Assembly (NCBI RefSeq): GCF_023656415.1
Contig: NZ_JAMOIL010000033.1
Span: 1 to 48,702 of the forward strand
DNA from: Nocardioides bruguierae
Lineage (GTDB): Bacteria; Actinomycetota; Actinomycetes; Propionibacteriales; Nocardioidaceae
Reading direction: 5' to 3'
Length of the DNA stretch: 48,702 bases
Shown here: piece by piece, positions 15,090 through 23,578 of the stretch
Numbering within the stretch: position 1 is the stretch's first letter
Layout of the letters: each line of letters starts with the position of its first letter
Program-made: the position numbers and the translations under genes
Notes under the pieces: generated by a model
Seen by the model: only the letters and a program-made list of their open reading frames with translations
What the model was told of the DNA's origin: nothing
Databases searched by the model: none

Positions 15090-16634
15090 TCAGGAGGCGG
15101 TGAAGTCGACCTGGTGGTAGCCGGTGGCGCCGTCGGGCAGGACGTCGCGCACGGTCGAGTCCTGCACGGTGCCCTCGGCATCGGTGGCCCGCACCCGGAC
15201 GGTGTGGTCGCCGGCGTCCAGGTCGAGCGACGCCGACCACTGCACCCACGTGTCCGCGCTGGGCACGGTGCCGAGGTCACAGGCCTGCCAGGCCCCGCCG
15301 TCCACGGAGACCTCGACGGCCTCGATGCCGGTGTGCTGCGCCCAGGCGACGCCACCCAGCGCGACGGTGCCGGCGTCGACCGAGGCGCCGGAGCGTGGCA
15401 CGTCGACCCGGGAGGCGAGCTTGATCGGGCCCTTCTCGGCCCAGCCCCGGTCGGTCCAGTAGGCGGAGAAGTCCGCGAAGCGGGTGACCTCGAGGTCGGT
15501 GACCCACTTGGTCGCCGAGACGTAGCCGTACAGCCCGGGCACGACCACGCGGACGGGGAAGCCGTGCTCGATCGGCAGCGGCTCGCCGTTCATCGCGACG
15601 GCGAGCAACGCGTCGCGCTCGTCGGTGAGGGCCTCGAGCGGGGTGCCGCAGGTCCAGCCGTCGCTGCTCGTCTGCTTCACCGCGTCCGCGCCGTCGGTGA
15701 CACCGGCCTCGGCCAGCAGGTCGGCGACCCGCACGCCCGACCAGCGGGCGTTGCCGATCAGGTCGCCGCCGACCGGGTTGGAGACGCAGGTCAGTGTCAC
15801 CCACGACTCGGTGAACGACCGGGAGACCAGGTCGTCGTAGGTCAGCGTGAGCTCGTTCTCGACCATGCCGTGGATGCGCAGGCTCCACTCGTCGGGGCTG
15901 ACGGTGGGCACGGCGATGGCGGTGTCGATCCGGTAGAAGTCGTCGTTCGGGGTCTGCCAGGGGCCGAGGTCGTCGACGTCGAGGGACGACCCGGCCGGCG
16001 GCTCGGGGTCGGTGACGCCGGTCAGGCTCAGCGAGCGGCGCGCGGACTCCACGGCGCTGCGCCCGGCGCCGAGCACCGAGCCGCCCAGGCCGAGGAGCAC
16101 GGCCACGCCACCCACGACGCTCGCGCGGACGAGGAAGGCCCGGCGCGACTCGCCGAGCGGCCGGTCCGCGTCGTCGCCGGCTCCGGCCGCGAGCATCGCG
16201 CCCTCGCGCAGCGGCTTGGTCAGCACCGGCAGCACGACCACCCAGGTGATGGCCCCGACGGCGACCGGGATCACCGGCCCGACGCCGCTCTCGCGGAACA
16301 GCACCGCCGCCAGGCCGACCCCGCCGAGCAGCGCGAAGCCGATCTGCGCAGAGCCGTCGCCGGAGTCGCGCGCGACCCGGCCGACGAAGGCGGAGAACGC
16401 CAGCAGCGCCACGAGGATCACCGCGACCAGGAACGGCTTGTCGAGCTCCTGGAGGAGGTTGATCGCGGGCTTGACCACGGCCTCGGGCAGCACCTCGATG
16501 ACCGACTCGGCCACCGCCACGACCGGCGAGGAGCGGACCGACAGCAGCCGCGCCGCGGCCTCGCTGGTGAGCAGGCCCGCCACGAGGGTCACGATCCCGG
16601 CGGCCGGCCAGAGGTAGCGCTGCTGCGGAGTCAC
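15090..16634 (-). CDS. Membrane-anchored molybdopterin-dependent oxidoreductase (sulfite oxidase fold)
   Basis: The 514-residue protein has about five N-terminal membrane helices (10-30, 68-85, 97-113, 120-138 and 170-190). The last is preceded by a Tat-like ESRRAFLVR (162-170). A periplasmic-side SUOX-fold molybdopterin domain follows, with the Mo-ligand Cys C283 in TLTCVSNPVGG and the family signature GFPVRVVVPGLYG. A C-terminal Mo-co dimerisation (Ig-like) domain ends the protein. It probably oxidises or reduces a small substrate outside the membrane; which one is not evident. The start is GTG after GGAGGG. Confidence 0.88.
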   Translation of the reverse strand: MTPQQRYLWPAAGIVTLVAGLLTSEAAARLLSVRSSPVVAVAESVIEVLPEAVVKPAINLLQELDKPFLVAVILVALLAFSAFVGRVARDSGDGSAQIGFALLGGVGLAAVLFRESGVGPVIPVAVGAITWVVVLPVLTKPLREGAMLAAGAGDDADRPLGESRRAFLVRASVVGGVAVLLGLGGSVLGAGRSAVESARRSLSLTGVTDPEPPAGSSLDVDDLGPWQTPNDDFYRIDTAIAVPTVSPDEWSLRIHGMVENELTLTYDDLVSRSFTESWVTLTCVSNPVGGDLIGNARWSGVRVADLLAEAGVTDGADAVKQTSSDGWTCGTPLEALTDERDALLAVAMNGEPLPIEHGFPVRVVVPGLYGYVSATKWVTDLEVTRFADFSAYWTDRGWAEKGPIKLASRVDVPRSGASVDAGTVALGGVAWAQHTGIEAVEVSVDGGAWQACDLGTVPSADTWVQWSASLDLDAGDHTVRVRATDAEGTVQDSTVRDVLPDGATGYHQVDFTAS

Positions 16635-16744
16635 CCCTCCAGTGTGCCGGGTCGGTGCACACCCGGTGCATCCGCGCCAACTCGTTGAACAAATGTCAAT
16701 AAAGGTCGCCGCAGAGGTTCTCGCGGCGCCCCGGGTGCGGCAGG

Positions 16745-17242
16745 ATGCGAGACGTGAACCTCCCTCCTGGACTGCCGCGCACCGGCATCGGCACCGACGT
16801 CCACCGTCTGGTCGACGGGGTGCCCATGCACCTCGGTGGCCTCGCGTGGCCCGACGAGCCCCAGGGCCTCGAGGGGCACTCGGACGCCGACGTGGCGGCC
16901 CACGCCGCCTGCGACGCCCTGCTCTCGGCCGCCGGGCTCGGCGACCTCGGCTCGAACTTCGGCACCGCCGAGCCGCAGTGGGCCGGCGCGTCCGGCGCGA
17001 CCCTGCTCGCCGAGACCGCCCGCCGCGTCCGCGCCGCCGGCTTCGAGATCGGCAACGTGGCGGTGCAGGTGATCGGCAACCGCCCCCGCCTCGGGCCCCG
17101 CCGGGCCGAGGCCGCCGCGGCGCTCTCCGCGGCCGCCGGTGCCGACGTGACCGTCTCGGCCACCACCACCGACGGCCTCGGCCTCACCGGCCGCGGCGAG
17201 GGCGTCGCCGCCCTCGCGACCGCGCTCGTCGTCCCGGTCTGA
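16745..17242 (+). CDS. ispF: 2-C-methyl-D-erythritol 2,4-cyclodiphosphate synthase IspF
   Basis: The 165-residue enzyme of the MEP isoprenoid pathway converts CDP-ME 2-phosphate to the cyclic diphosphate. The zinc ligands are visible: GTDVH (D18, H20) and EGHSDADVAAH (H53). The C-terminal TTTDGLGLTGRGEG is the conserved trimer active-site loop. An internal GTG at 16754, with CAGGAT 7 nt upstream, may be the true leaderless start. In mycobacteria ispF is co-directional with cysS and ispD; here it runs opposite to cysS. Confidence 0.95.
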   Translation: MRDVNLPPGLPRTGIGTDVHRLVDGVPMHLGGLAWPDEPQGLEGHSDADVAAHAACDALLSAAGLGDLGSNFGTAEPQWAGASGATLLAETARRVRAAGFEIGNVAVQVIGNRPRLGPRRAEAAAALSAAAGADVTVSATTTDGLGLTGRGEGVAALATALVVPV

Positions 17243-17303
17243 GCAACCCGACACCCCCACCCTCGCCCCCACCCCCTGTCGCTCCCCCATCCCTGGAGGC
17301 CCC

Positions 17304-18242
17304 ATGACCACCGTGCTCACCCACGACGGGCTGCGCCTGCACGCCACCGCCTACGGCCCGGCCGACGCCGACGTCACCGTGCTCCTCGCGCACTGCTGGA
17401 CCGCCGACGAGCAGCTGTGGCACTACCAGGTCGCCTCCCTGCTCTCCCGCGAGGTGCCGGGCCACCCCGGCGCACGGGTCCGGGTGGTCACCTGGGACGC
17501 CCGCGCGCACGGCCGCTCCGAGGTGCCGGACGAGGCGGCCTGCACGATCACCGACCTGGCCCGCGACCTCGGGGCGGTGGCGGACGCGCTCGCCCCCGCC
17601 GGCCCGCTGGTGCTCGCCGGCCACTCGATCGGCGGCATGACGCTCATGGCGCTGCCGGACCTGCGCCCGGACCTGGTGGACCGCGCCGCCGGCCTGCTGC
17701 TGGTGGCCACCTCGGCCGGTCACCTCGGCGCCGGCATCGACCGCCTCGCCGCCCGGCTCCCGGGTGGCGAGCACCTCGTCGACCGGCTCCCCGCCGTGCT
17801 CGGCCACCGCGCGCGCCGCCTGAGCGCCCGGGCCGGCGTCCGCCGCCGCTCACCCCGGGTGGAGCAGGCCGTCGTCGACAGGATGCTCGTCGGCAGCCCG
17901 GTGCGCCCCCGCGACGCCGGCCTCATCGCCGACCAGCTGGCCGCCGCCTCCCCCGCCACCATGGCCGGGTTCGTGCGCGACCTGCGCCTGCACGACCGCG
18001 AGCACCTGCTGCGCGCCTGGGACGCCGTGCCCACCGTCGTCCTGGTCGGCACCGCCGACAGGCTCACGCCGCTCTCCCACGGCCGCCGGCTCGCCTCGGG
18101 CATCCGGGGCGCACGGCTGCTGGTGCTGCCGGGCGCCGGCCACTACCTGCCGCTCGAGCGGGACGCGGTGGTCAGCGAGCAGCTCGCCGCCCTCGTGGAC
18201 GCGGCGGTGCGCTCCGCCGTCACGGAGCCCGCGCCGGCCTGA
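17304..18242 (+). CDS. Alpha/beta hydrolase
   Basis: The 312-residue protein has the alpha/beta-hydrolase triad: nucleophile S108 in GHSIGG, D252 in GTADRLTP and H280 in GAGHYLPLE. LLAHCWTAD forms the oxyanion region, and a helical cap spans about 145-225. There is no signal peptide. It may be co-transcribed with ispF 61 bases upstream. The substrate is unknown; esterase, haloperoxidase-like and lactonase roles are all possible. Confidence 0.85.
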   Translation: MTTVLTHDGLRLHATAYGPADADVTVLLAHCWTADEQLWHYQVASLLSREVPGHPGARVRVVTWDARAHGRSEVPDEAACTITDLARDLGAVADALAPAGPLVLAGHSIGGMTLMALPDLRPDLVDRAAGLLLVATSAGHLGAGIDRLAARLPGGEHLVDRLPAVLGHRARRLSARAGVRRRSPRVEQAVVDRMLVGSPVRPRDAGLIADQLAAASPATMAGFVRDLRLHDREHLLRAWDAVPTVVLVGTADRLTPLSHGRRLASGIRGARLLVLPGAGHYLPLERDAVVSEQLAALVDAAVRSAVTEPAPA

Positions 18243-18266
18243 TCACCCGGCCGCGCGGGCTGGGAG

Positions 18267-18632
18267 TCAGGCCGCGACGTGCTTGCGCGCCCCGACGAGC
18301 ACCACGCCGCCGTCCACCCTGACCTCGAAGGCGGGGACGGTGACGCCGGGCTGGTCGAGGCAGATGCCGGTGCGCAGGTCGAACCCGTGCCGGTGCGAGG
18401 GCGACGCCACGAACGGCACGCCGTCGCGGACGCCGACGATGCCGCGCGCCAGCGTGGAGGTGCGGCCGAAGGGGTCGTGGTTGCCCAGGGCGTGCACCTG
18501 GTCGTCGGGCATGCGAAAGAGCGCCACGGCCTGGCCGTGGACGAGGGCGGTGGCGCCTCGCTCCACCTCGAGCTCCTCGAGGCGGCAGACCGGCTGCCAG
18601 CCCTCCTCGCTCGCCGCGCGTCGGGGTGTCAC
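18267..18632 (-). CDS. NirD-like Rieske-fold protein
   Basis: The 121-residue protein fits the NirD family, the small subunit of assimilatory NADH-nitrite reductase: WQPVCRLEELEVERGATALVHGQAVALFR, HALGNHDPFGR, and a C-terminal VPAFEVRVDGGVVLVG. The cluster-binding Cys-X-His pairs of true Rieske proteins are absent, as is usual in NirD. No nirB is in the window, so it is an orphan here. The GTG start has GGGAGGG about 8 nt upstream. It converges with the hydrolase gene. Confidence 0.75.
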   Translation of the reverse strand: MTPRRAASEEGWQPVCRLEELEVERGATALVHGQAVALFRMPDDQVHALGNHDPFGRTSTLARGIVGVRDGVPFVASPSHRHGFDLRTGICLDQPGVTVPAFEVRVDGGVVLVGARKHVAA

Positions 18633-18857
18633 GCGAGCACCCTCCCTCGGCGTCGTCCGCGGGGCCCGACGGTGCGCGGACCCGGGGCCGAAACTAGGGC
18701 CCGCCGTGTACCCGGGAGGTTTCACAGTGTTACGTCCGTGCAAACCCTCCCCGGCGCCCTCACGGCCCGGCGGGACCAGGCGGTCGTCGGGCGGCCCTGA
18801 CGCGCCGGTGTCACCCGTCGGGGCGAGGGCGGCGCGCTCGGCGGTAGCGTTCCGACC

Positions 18858-19589
18858 GTGCTCGCACCCTCCCCCTCCGCGGCTCCCGGCGTCGCCGTCG
18901 TCGTGCTCGGCGCGGGCTCCGGCAGCCGCGTCGGCGCCGACCGCAACAAGGTGCTCCTGCCGCTCGGGGACCGCCCCCTGCTGGCCTGGTCGGTGACCAC
19001 GGCCCTCGCGGTGACCGACGTGCGCGTCGTGGTCGTCGTGGCCGCGCCCGGCGAGGCCTCCGAGGTCGCCGAGGCGCTCGGCCCCTGGCTGCCGGCCGGC
19101 CCCACCTCGGGGGCACCGGAGGTGCGCCTGGTCGAGGGCGGTGCCACCCGGCACGACTCCGAGGACGCGGCGTTCGCAGCGCTGCGCGCCGACGTGGACG
19201 CCGGCCGCGTCGACGTGGTCGCGGTGCACGACGGCGCCCGGCCGCTGGCCGCGTCCGCCCTCTTCGACGAGACCGTGGCCCGGGCCCGCGAGCACGGCGG
19301 CGCCCTGCCAGCCGCGCCCGTGACCGGCCTCGTCGGCCGCGACCTGCGCCCCTCGCCGGTGGGCGCCCTCGTGGGGGTGCAGACGCCGCAGTCGTTCCGC
19401 GCCGCGGACCTGCTGGGCGCCTACGCCGCGGCCGCGGAGGCGGGCTTCGGGGGCACCGACACCGCCGTCACGTTCGCCCGGTTCACCGGCCTGCCGGTGG
19501 TCGTCGTGCCGAGCGGGGCCCGCAACCTCAAGGTCACCTGGCCCGAGGACGTGGCGCTGGCCGAGCGACTCCTGCACCCGCAGGGCTGA
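18858..19589 (+). CDS. ispD: 2-C-methyl-D-erythritol 4-phosphate cytidylyltransferase IspD with an altered dimer arm
   Basis: The 243-residue protein transfers CMP from CTP to MEP. The nucleotide-binding loop GAGSGSRVGADRNK (R24, K31), HDGARP (D125, R128), QTPQSF (175-180), GTDTA and NLKVTWPED (K225) are all present. The segment between PVTG and QTPQ (about 155-175) is roughly six residues shorter than usual and lacks the DTxK and VDR-type motifs. In E. coli IspD, Thr140 and Arg157 from this arm reach into the partner subunit's active site. GTG has TAGCGT 7 nt upstream (leaderless). See the neighbour at 19620-20375. Confidence 0.9.
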   Translation: MLAPSPSAAPGVAVVVLGAGSGSRVGADRNKVLLPLGDRPLLAWSVTTALAVTDVRVVVVVAAPGEASEVAEALGPWLPAGPTSGAPEVRLVEGGATRHDSEDAAFAALRADVDAGRVDVVAVHDGARPLAASALFDETVARAREHGGALPAAPVTGLVGRDLRPSPVGALVGVQTPQSFRAADLLGAYAAAAEAGFGGTDTAVTFARFTGLPVVVVPSGARNLKVTWPEDVALAERLLHPQG

Positions 19590-19619
19590 GCAGCCACACC
19601 GGACGAGGCGGAAGCGGGC

Positions 19620-20375
19620 TCAGCGCTCGCCGCGTGTGAGCGCCTCCAGCACGGCCACGTCGTCGGCGTCCGCCACCCGGCGGGCCTGGGGCGGGGCCGC
19701 GAGCGTGCGCACCGGCCAGCGGGCGGCCAGCAGGGGCACGAGCGCGGCCAGGTCGTCGGTGGGCAGCCCGTCGTCCAGCGCGGCCACGACGCTCGGCGGC
19801 AGAACCACGGGCGAGGCGACGGCCAGCAGGCGGTCGCGGTCAACCGTCTCGCCCAGCACGCCCGCCTCGTCCACCTCCTTGACGGTGTCGGTCACGGCCC
19901 GCACGCCCACGACGACCGCGCCGTGCGCCTGGGAGTGCCGGACGCACTCGACCAGGAAGGAGGGCGGGGTCATGGGGCACAGCACGTCGTGCAGGACGAC
20001 GGTCTCCTCGGCGTCCACGAGCGCCTGCCAGGCCGTCCCCTCGTCGACCTGCAGCGCGCCGGACTCACCCAGCGCCCAGGCCGCGCAGGCCACCAGCGCC
20101 TCGCCGTGCAGGAGCGAGAACGGCAGCGAGCCGCGGTGGTCGGTGAGCAGCACGGCCAGCGCCTCGGGCGGCTCGACCCACTCCTCATCATCGTCCTCGT
20201 CGTCGAGCTCGTCGACGGCCCCGTCGGGGTCCGGGAGGTCGGCGTAGGGGTCCTCGATCGCGTCGACGTCCTCCGGGCCCTGGTCCGGGGTCTCCGCGGT
20301 GCCGTCGTCCGTGCCGGGGTCCGCGTCGACGTCGAAGGAGAGGTCGAACCGGACGTCGTCGTCGCGCTCGTCCAC
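19620..20375 (-). CDS. Degenerate IspD-like protein that keeps the dimer arm
   Basis: The 251-residue protein has a very acidic, disordered N-terminus (1-70) and then a diverged IspD fold. VVLHDVLCPMTPPSF (127-140) corresponds to the HDAARP region with the Arg lost. AVTDTVKEVDEAG (160-172) and ETVDRDRLLAV (177-186) match the arm motifs DTIKxVD and VDR/PERxxLRAV of ordinary IspD. The CTP loop GSGxR and the QTPQ motif are absent, and a central segment of roughly 50 residues is missing. It is therefore probably inactive alone. GTG has TACCGT 6 nt upstream. It converges with ispD, 30 bases apart. Confidence 0.75.
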   Translation of the reverse strand: MDERDDDVRFDLSFDVDADPGTDDGTAETPDQGPEDVDAIEDPYADLPDPDGAVDELDDEDDDEEWVEPPEALAVLLTDHRGSLPFSLLHGEALVACAAWALGESGALQVDEGTAWQALVDAEETVVLHDVLCPMTPPSFLVECVRHSQAHGAVVVGVRAVTDTVKEVDEAGVLGETVDRDRLLAVASPVVLPPSVVAALDDGLPTDDLAALVPLLAARWPVRTLAAPPQARRVADADDVAVLEALTRGER

Positions 20376-20499
20376 GGGGCCACGGTAGCGACCCGCGACC
20401 GTCCCGGCCGCGGGGTCGGCGCGGGACGCGGGCCCCGCACAGGCGTGCCACGGCGGGTCGCGGCCGGTCTCACAGGTGCGGGCGCTTGTCTCCCCTGCC

Positions 20500-21318
20500 A
20501 TGACCGACCACCACCACAGCGAGGAGCAGGGCGGGGACCTCCTCGACCGCGGGCTCCGGTTCGACCTGGCCTACCTCCGCGACCGTCGCACGGTCCTCTC
20601 CCTCCTCGGCGCGGGCGCCCTCGGCACCGGCGGCGCGCTGCTGCTCGGCTCCGGCACGCCGGCCTCGGCGGCGACCTGCTCGGGGAGCGAGATCCCGGCC
20701 GAGACCGCGGGTCCCTACCCCGGCGACGGCTCCAACGGACCGAACGTCCTGGACGACAGCGGCGTCGTGCGCCGCGACATCCGCCGCAGCTTCGGCGACA
20801 CCCACCGCCGCGCGCAGGGCATCGACCTCACCCTGACGCTGCGGCTCGTCTCCACCGGCGACTGCGACCCCCTCGAGGGCTACGCGGTGTACGCGTGGCA
20901 CTGCGACGCCAAGGGCCGCTACTCGATGTACTCCGCCGGGGTGACCGACCAGAACTGGCTGCGCGGGGTGCAGGTGAGCGGCGAGAAGGGCATCGTGCGC
21001 TTCCGCAGCGTCCTCCCCGGCTGCTACCCGGGCCGGTGGCCGCACGTCCACTTCGAGGTCTACCGCTCCAAGCGCGCCGCGACCCGCTCCGGCACCCCGG
21101 TGGCGACCTCGCAGCTGGCGCTGCCGCGCAAGGTGGCCGCCCACGTCTACGGCAAGCGTCCTCGGCTCTACGGCGACTCGGCCACCAACCTGGACCAGAT
21201 CTCGCTGTCCAGCGACAACGTGTTCGGCGACGACGGCGGCGTCGACCAGCTCGCCCGGGTGAAGGGCACGCTCCGCCGGGGCTACCGCGCCTACCTCCAG
21301 GTGCCGATCGACGTCTGA
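20500..21318 (+). CDS. Exported intradiol ring-cleavage dioxygenase-like protein
   Basis: The 272-residue protein has a Tat-like signal (DRRTVLSLLGAGALG, then ASAA) followed by an intradiol dioxygenase domain. The Fe(III) ligand pattern is visible: Y141 (DAKGRY), Y176 (GCYPGRW) and H182/H184 (PHVHF), after the usual ETxGPYP entry at 69-74. Cytoplasmic relatives cleave catechols; exported versions are common in actinobacteria and their substrates are mostly unknown. A GTG eight codons upstream (20476) is an alternative start. A bidirectional terminator follows. Confidence 0.85.
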   Translation: MTDHHHSEEQGGDLLDRGLRFDLAYLRDRRTVLSLLGAGALGTGGALLLGSGTPASAATCSGSEIPAETAGPYPGDGSNGPNVLDDSGVVRRDIRRSFGDTHRRAQGIDLTLTLRLVSTGDCDPLEGYAVYAWHCDAKGRYSMYSAGVTDQNWLRGVQVSGEKGIVRFRSVLPGCYPGRWPHVHFEVYRSKRAATRSGTPVATSQLALPRKVAAHVYGKRPRLYGDSATNLDQISLSSDNVFGDDGGVDQLARVKGTLRRGYRAYLQVPIDV

Positions 21319-21365
21319 GCACCCCGGTCGGGCCGCTCGGCACCTGCGGGCCTCCGGACGCGGAC

Positions 21366-21397
21366 GACCCCCGTCACCCTGGTGGGTGGCGGGGGTC
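21366..21397. terminator. Bidirectional terminator between dioxygenase and carD
   Basis: A 14-bp stem (21366-21379 with 21384-21397, one wobble) with a 4-nt loop lies between convergent genes. Confidence 0.75.
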
Positions 21398-21426
21398 GGT
21401 CGCGTGGGTCGTGCCGGACCGTCAGG

Positions 21427-21912
21427 TCAGGACGCGAGCACCTCGTCGAGGATGGCCTCGGCCTTGTCCTCGTTGGTGGACTCCGCGAGCGCGAGCTCGG
21501 AGACCAGGATCTGGCGAGCCTTCGCCAGCATGCGCTTCTCGCCGGCCGACAGCCCGCGGTCGCGCTCACGGCGCCACAGGTCGCGGACGACCTCGGCCAC
21601 CTTCATGACGTCGCCGCTGTGCAGCTTCTCGAGGTTCGCCTTGTAGCGACGCGACCAGTTGGTCGGCTCCTCGACCTGCTGCGCACGCAGGATGTCGAAC
21701 ACTCGGTCCAGCCCGTCCTTGTCGACGACGTCACGCACGCCGACGAGGTCCAGGTTGCACGCCGGGACCCGGACCACCAGGTCCTGCTGTGCCACGATGC
21801 GCAGGACCAGGTACTGACGGTCCTCGCCCTTGATCTTGCGGGTCTCGATGTCTTCGATGACGGCAGCCCCGTGATTGGGGTAGACGACGGTCTCGCCGAC
21901 AGTGAAAGTCAT
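21427..21912 (-). CDS. carD: RNA polymerase-binding transcription factor CarD
   Basis: The 161-residue protein matches actinobacterial CarD along its length. It has an N-terminal Tudor-like RNA-polymerase-interaction domain (VGETVVYPNHGAAVIEDIETR) and a C-terminal helical DNA-binding domain (EEPTNWSRRYKANLEKL, DLWRRERDRGLSAGEKRML), with the conserved Trp that wedges the upstream edge of the bubble. It stabilises open complexes, notably at rRNA promoters. GGAAGGGG lies about 11 nt before the ATG, and TATCGT upstream is a candidate -10, so unlike many genes here it has a leader. It is usually followed by ispD on the same strand; here ispD is on the other strand. Confidence 0.95.
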   Translation of the reverse strand: MTFTVGETVVYPNHGAAVIEDIETRKIKGEDRQYLVLRIVAQQDLVVRVPACNLDLVGVRDVVDKDGLDRVFDILRAQQVEEPTNWSRRYKANLEKLHSGDVMKVAEVVRDLWRRERDRGLSAGEKRMLAKARQILVSELALAESTNEDKAEAILDEVLAS

Positions 21913-22197
21913 GTGCCAGGTTCCCCTTCCTCAGGTGGACAACGATAGCACGACCTCGTTGCCCCCGGCCACTGTTTGTGCAGGTCAGGGCCTTGATCCG
22001 GGCTTGACAAGCCGAAACCCGGGTGGCTCACGCACGCGATAGCAAGTCCCGCCCCGCCAGGCAAGCCTCCGGTGGGTCGGACGCCGGGGGCCGAACGTCG
22101 GCCACGGACGAACCCCCGCCCGGGACCACCCGCCCCAGGTCAGGGCCGCCCGCACGGCGCTCCCACCACCGTGGGCGGGAACGGTGATACTGGCCAC

Positions 22198-22959
22198 ATG
22201 CCCCCCGCCGAGCAGCAGACCGACGTCAACGACGTGGCGGCGCCTCCCACCGGCCGCCCCCTGCCCGCCCCGGTGGCCCTGGTGCTGGCGGCGCACCCCG
22301 CGCGGGCCCTGGCCGTCACGGTCGCCCTCGCCGTCGCCGCCGCGGTCACCGGCAGGCCCGGCCGCGAGGTCGCCCTGGTGGCCGCCACCGTGGCCGTCGG
22401 CCAGCTCGTGCTCGGCTGGGTCAACGACGTGGCCGACGCCGACCTCGACGCCCGGCACCGGCGGCGCCGCAAGCCCGTGGCCGACGGCCGGCTCGAGCGG
22501 GGGACGGCGGGGTTCGCGGCGGCGTGCGCGGTGCTGGTCCTCGTCCCGCTGTCGGTGGCCAACGGCCTGGTGGCCGCCGGCTTCTACCTGGCGTCGGTGG
22601 CGATCGGCGTCGTCGGCACCCGCGTCGGCCGGCGCGGGCCCGCGTCGTGGTGGCCGTGGGCGTTGGCCTGGGCGCTCTACCCGGGCTTCCTGTCCTACGG
22701 CGGCTGGGGCGGGCTGCACGTGGGCGAGCCGCCGCACCCGCTGGCCGTGGGGCTGGCCGCGCTCGCGGGCGTCGGCGTGCACGTGCTCACCGCCGTCTGG
22801 GGGCTCGTCGACGACCGGGACGAGGGGTGGGACACCCTGCCCCTGCGGCTGGGGCTCGGCCTGGGCGCCAACCGGCTGCTCGCGCTGACCGTCGTGTTCC
22901 TCGCCGCCGTGGCCGCGGGCCTGCTCTGGCTGGGCGTCGCCGCGCCGTCCGGCACCTGA
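22198..22959 (+). CDS. UbiA-family prenyltransferase
   Basis: The 253-residue integral membrane protein has about eight hydrophobic helices and the two Asp-rich motifs of the family: NDVADADLD (about 77-85) and DDRDEGWDTL in the C-terminal half, which bind the Mg-diphosphate of a prenyl donor. The basic loop RHRRRRKPVADGRL after the first motif is typical. The acceptor is unknown. ATG has GATACT 6 nt upstream. An LpqE-like gene follows. Confidence 0.8.
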   Translation: MPPAEQQTDVNDVAAPPTGRPLPAPVALVLAAHPARALAVTVALAVAAAVTGRPGREVALVAATVAVGQLVLGWVNDVADADLDARHRRRRKPVADGRLERGTAGFAAACAVLVLVPLSVANGLVAAGFYLASVAIGVVGTRVGRRGPASWWPWALAWALYPGFLSYGGWGGLHVGEPPHPLAVGLAALAGVGVHVLTAVWGLVDDRDEGWDTLPLRLGLGLGANRLLALTVVFLAAVAAGLLWLGVAAPSGT

Positions 22960-23036
22960 CGCCCGGTCGCGGCACCGACCCCCGGCAGCGGTACCCTCTA
23001 CCCGCTGGCTCCACGTCCGACACGAAGGCACCGAAC

Positions 23037-23573
23037 ATGTCTCTGCGCCGCAACCTCGCGCTCGTCACCGGCGCGGTCGCGCTCACCACGACCCTCTCGT
23101 CGTGCGGCTTCGACCTCGCCACCGACCAGGTGTACACGCCCGCCGCGGGCACCAACGACCGCGAGACGGAGGTCAACGTCCTCTCGGCCGTCGTGGTCGC
23201 CGCGCAGGACGACGCGGGCACCTTCGTCGGGGGCCTGGCCAACACCGCCGCCGACGAGCTGTCGCTGACCGGCCTCAGCGCCGCCGACACCAGCGTCACC
23301 GTGGCCGACTTCGACCCGGTCGACGTCGCCCCCGACGGCTACACCGGCGTCGGCACCACCGAGGACGGCATCGGCCTGACCGGCTCGTTCGCCGCCGGCG
23401 ACGTGCTCGAGCTGACCTTCACGTTCGACAACGGCGAGTCCGCGACGATGGACGTGCCGGTCGTCCCGGCCTGCCGCGAGTTCGAGGGCTTCGACACCGC
23501 CAGCACCACCGCGACCGGCGAGACCTACGACTGCGAGGCCGAGGAGCCCGTGGTCACCTACGGAGAGCACTGA
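23037..23573 (+). CDS. LpqE-like lipoprotein
   Basis: The 178-residue lipoprotein has a signal with lipobox LSSC (Cys about residue 23) and one beta-sandwich-like domain (EVNVLSAVVVAAQDDAGTFVGGLAN, GDVLELTFTFDNG). The C-terminus has two cysteines. In mycobacteria the lipoprotein gene lpqE lies next to carD; the fold pattern and neighbourhood here support an LpqE relationship. GAAGG lies about 9 nt before the ATG. Function is unknown. Confidence 0.7.
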   Translation: MSLRRNLALVTGAVALTTTLSSCGFDLATDQVYTPAAGTNDRETEVNVLSAVVVAAQDDAGTFVGGLANTAADELSLTGLSAADTSVTVADFDPVDVAPDGYTGVGTTEDGIGLTGSFAAGDVLELTFTFDNGESATMDVPVVPACREFEGFDTASTTATGETYDCEAEEPVVTYGEH

Positions 23574-23578
23574 GACGC

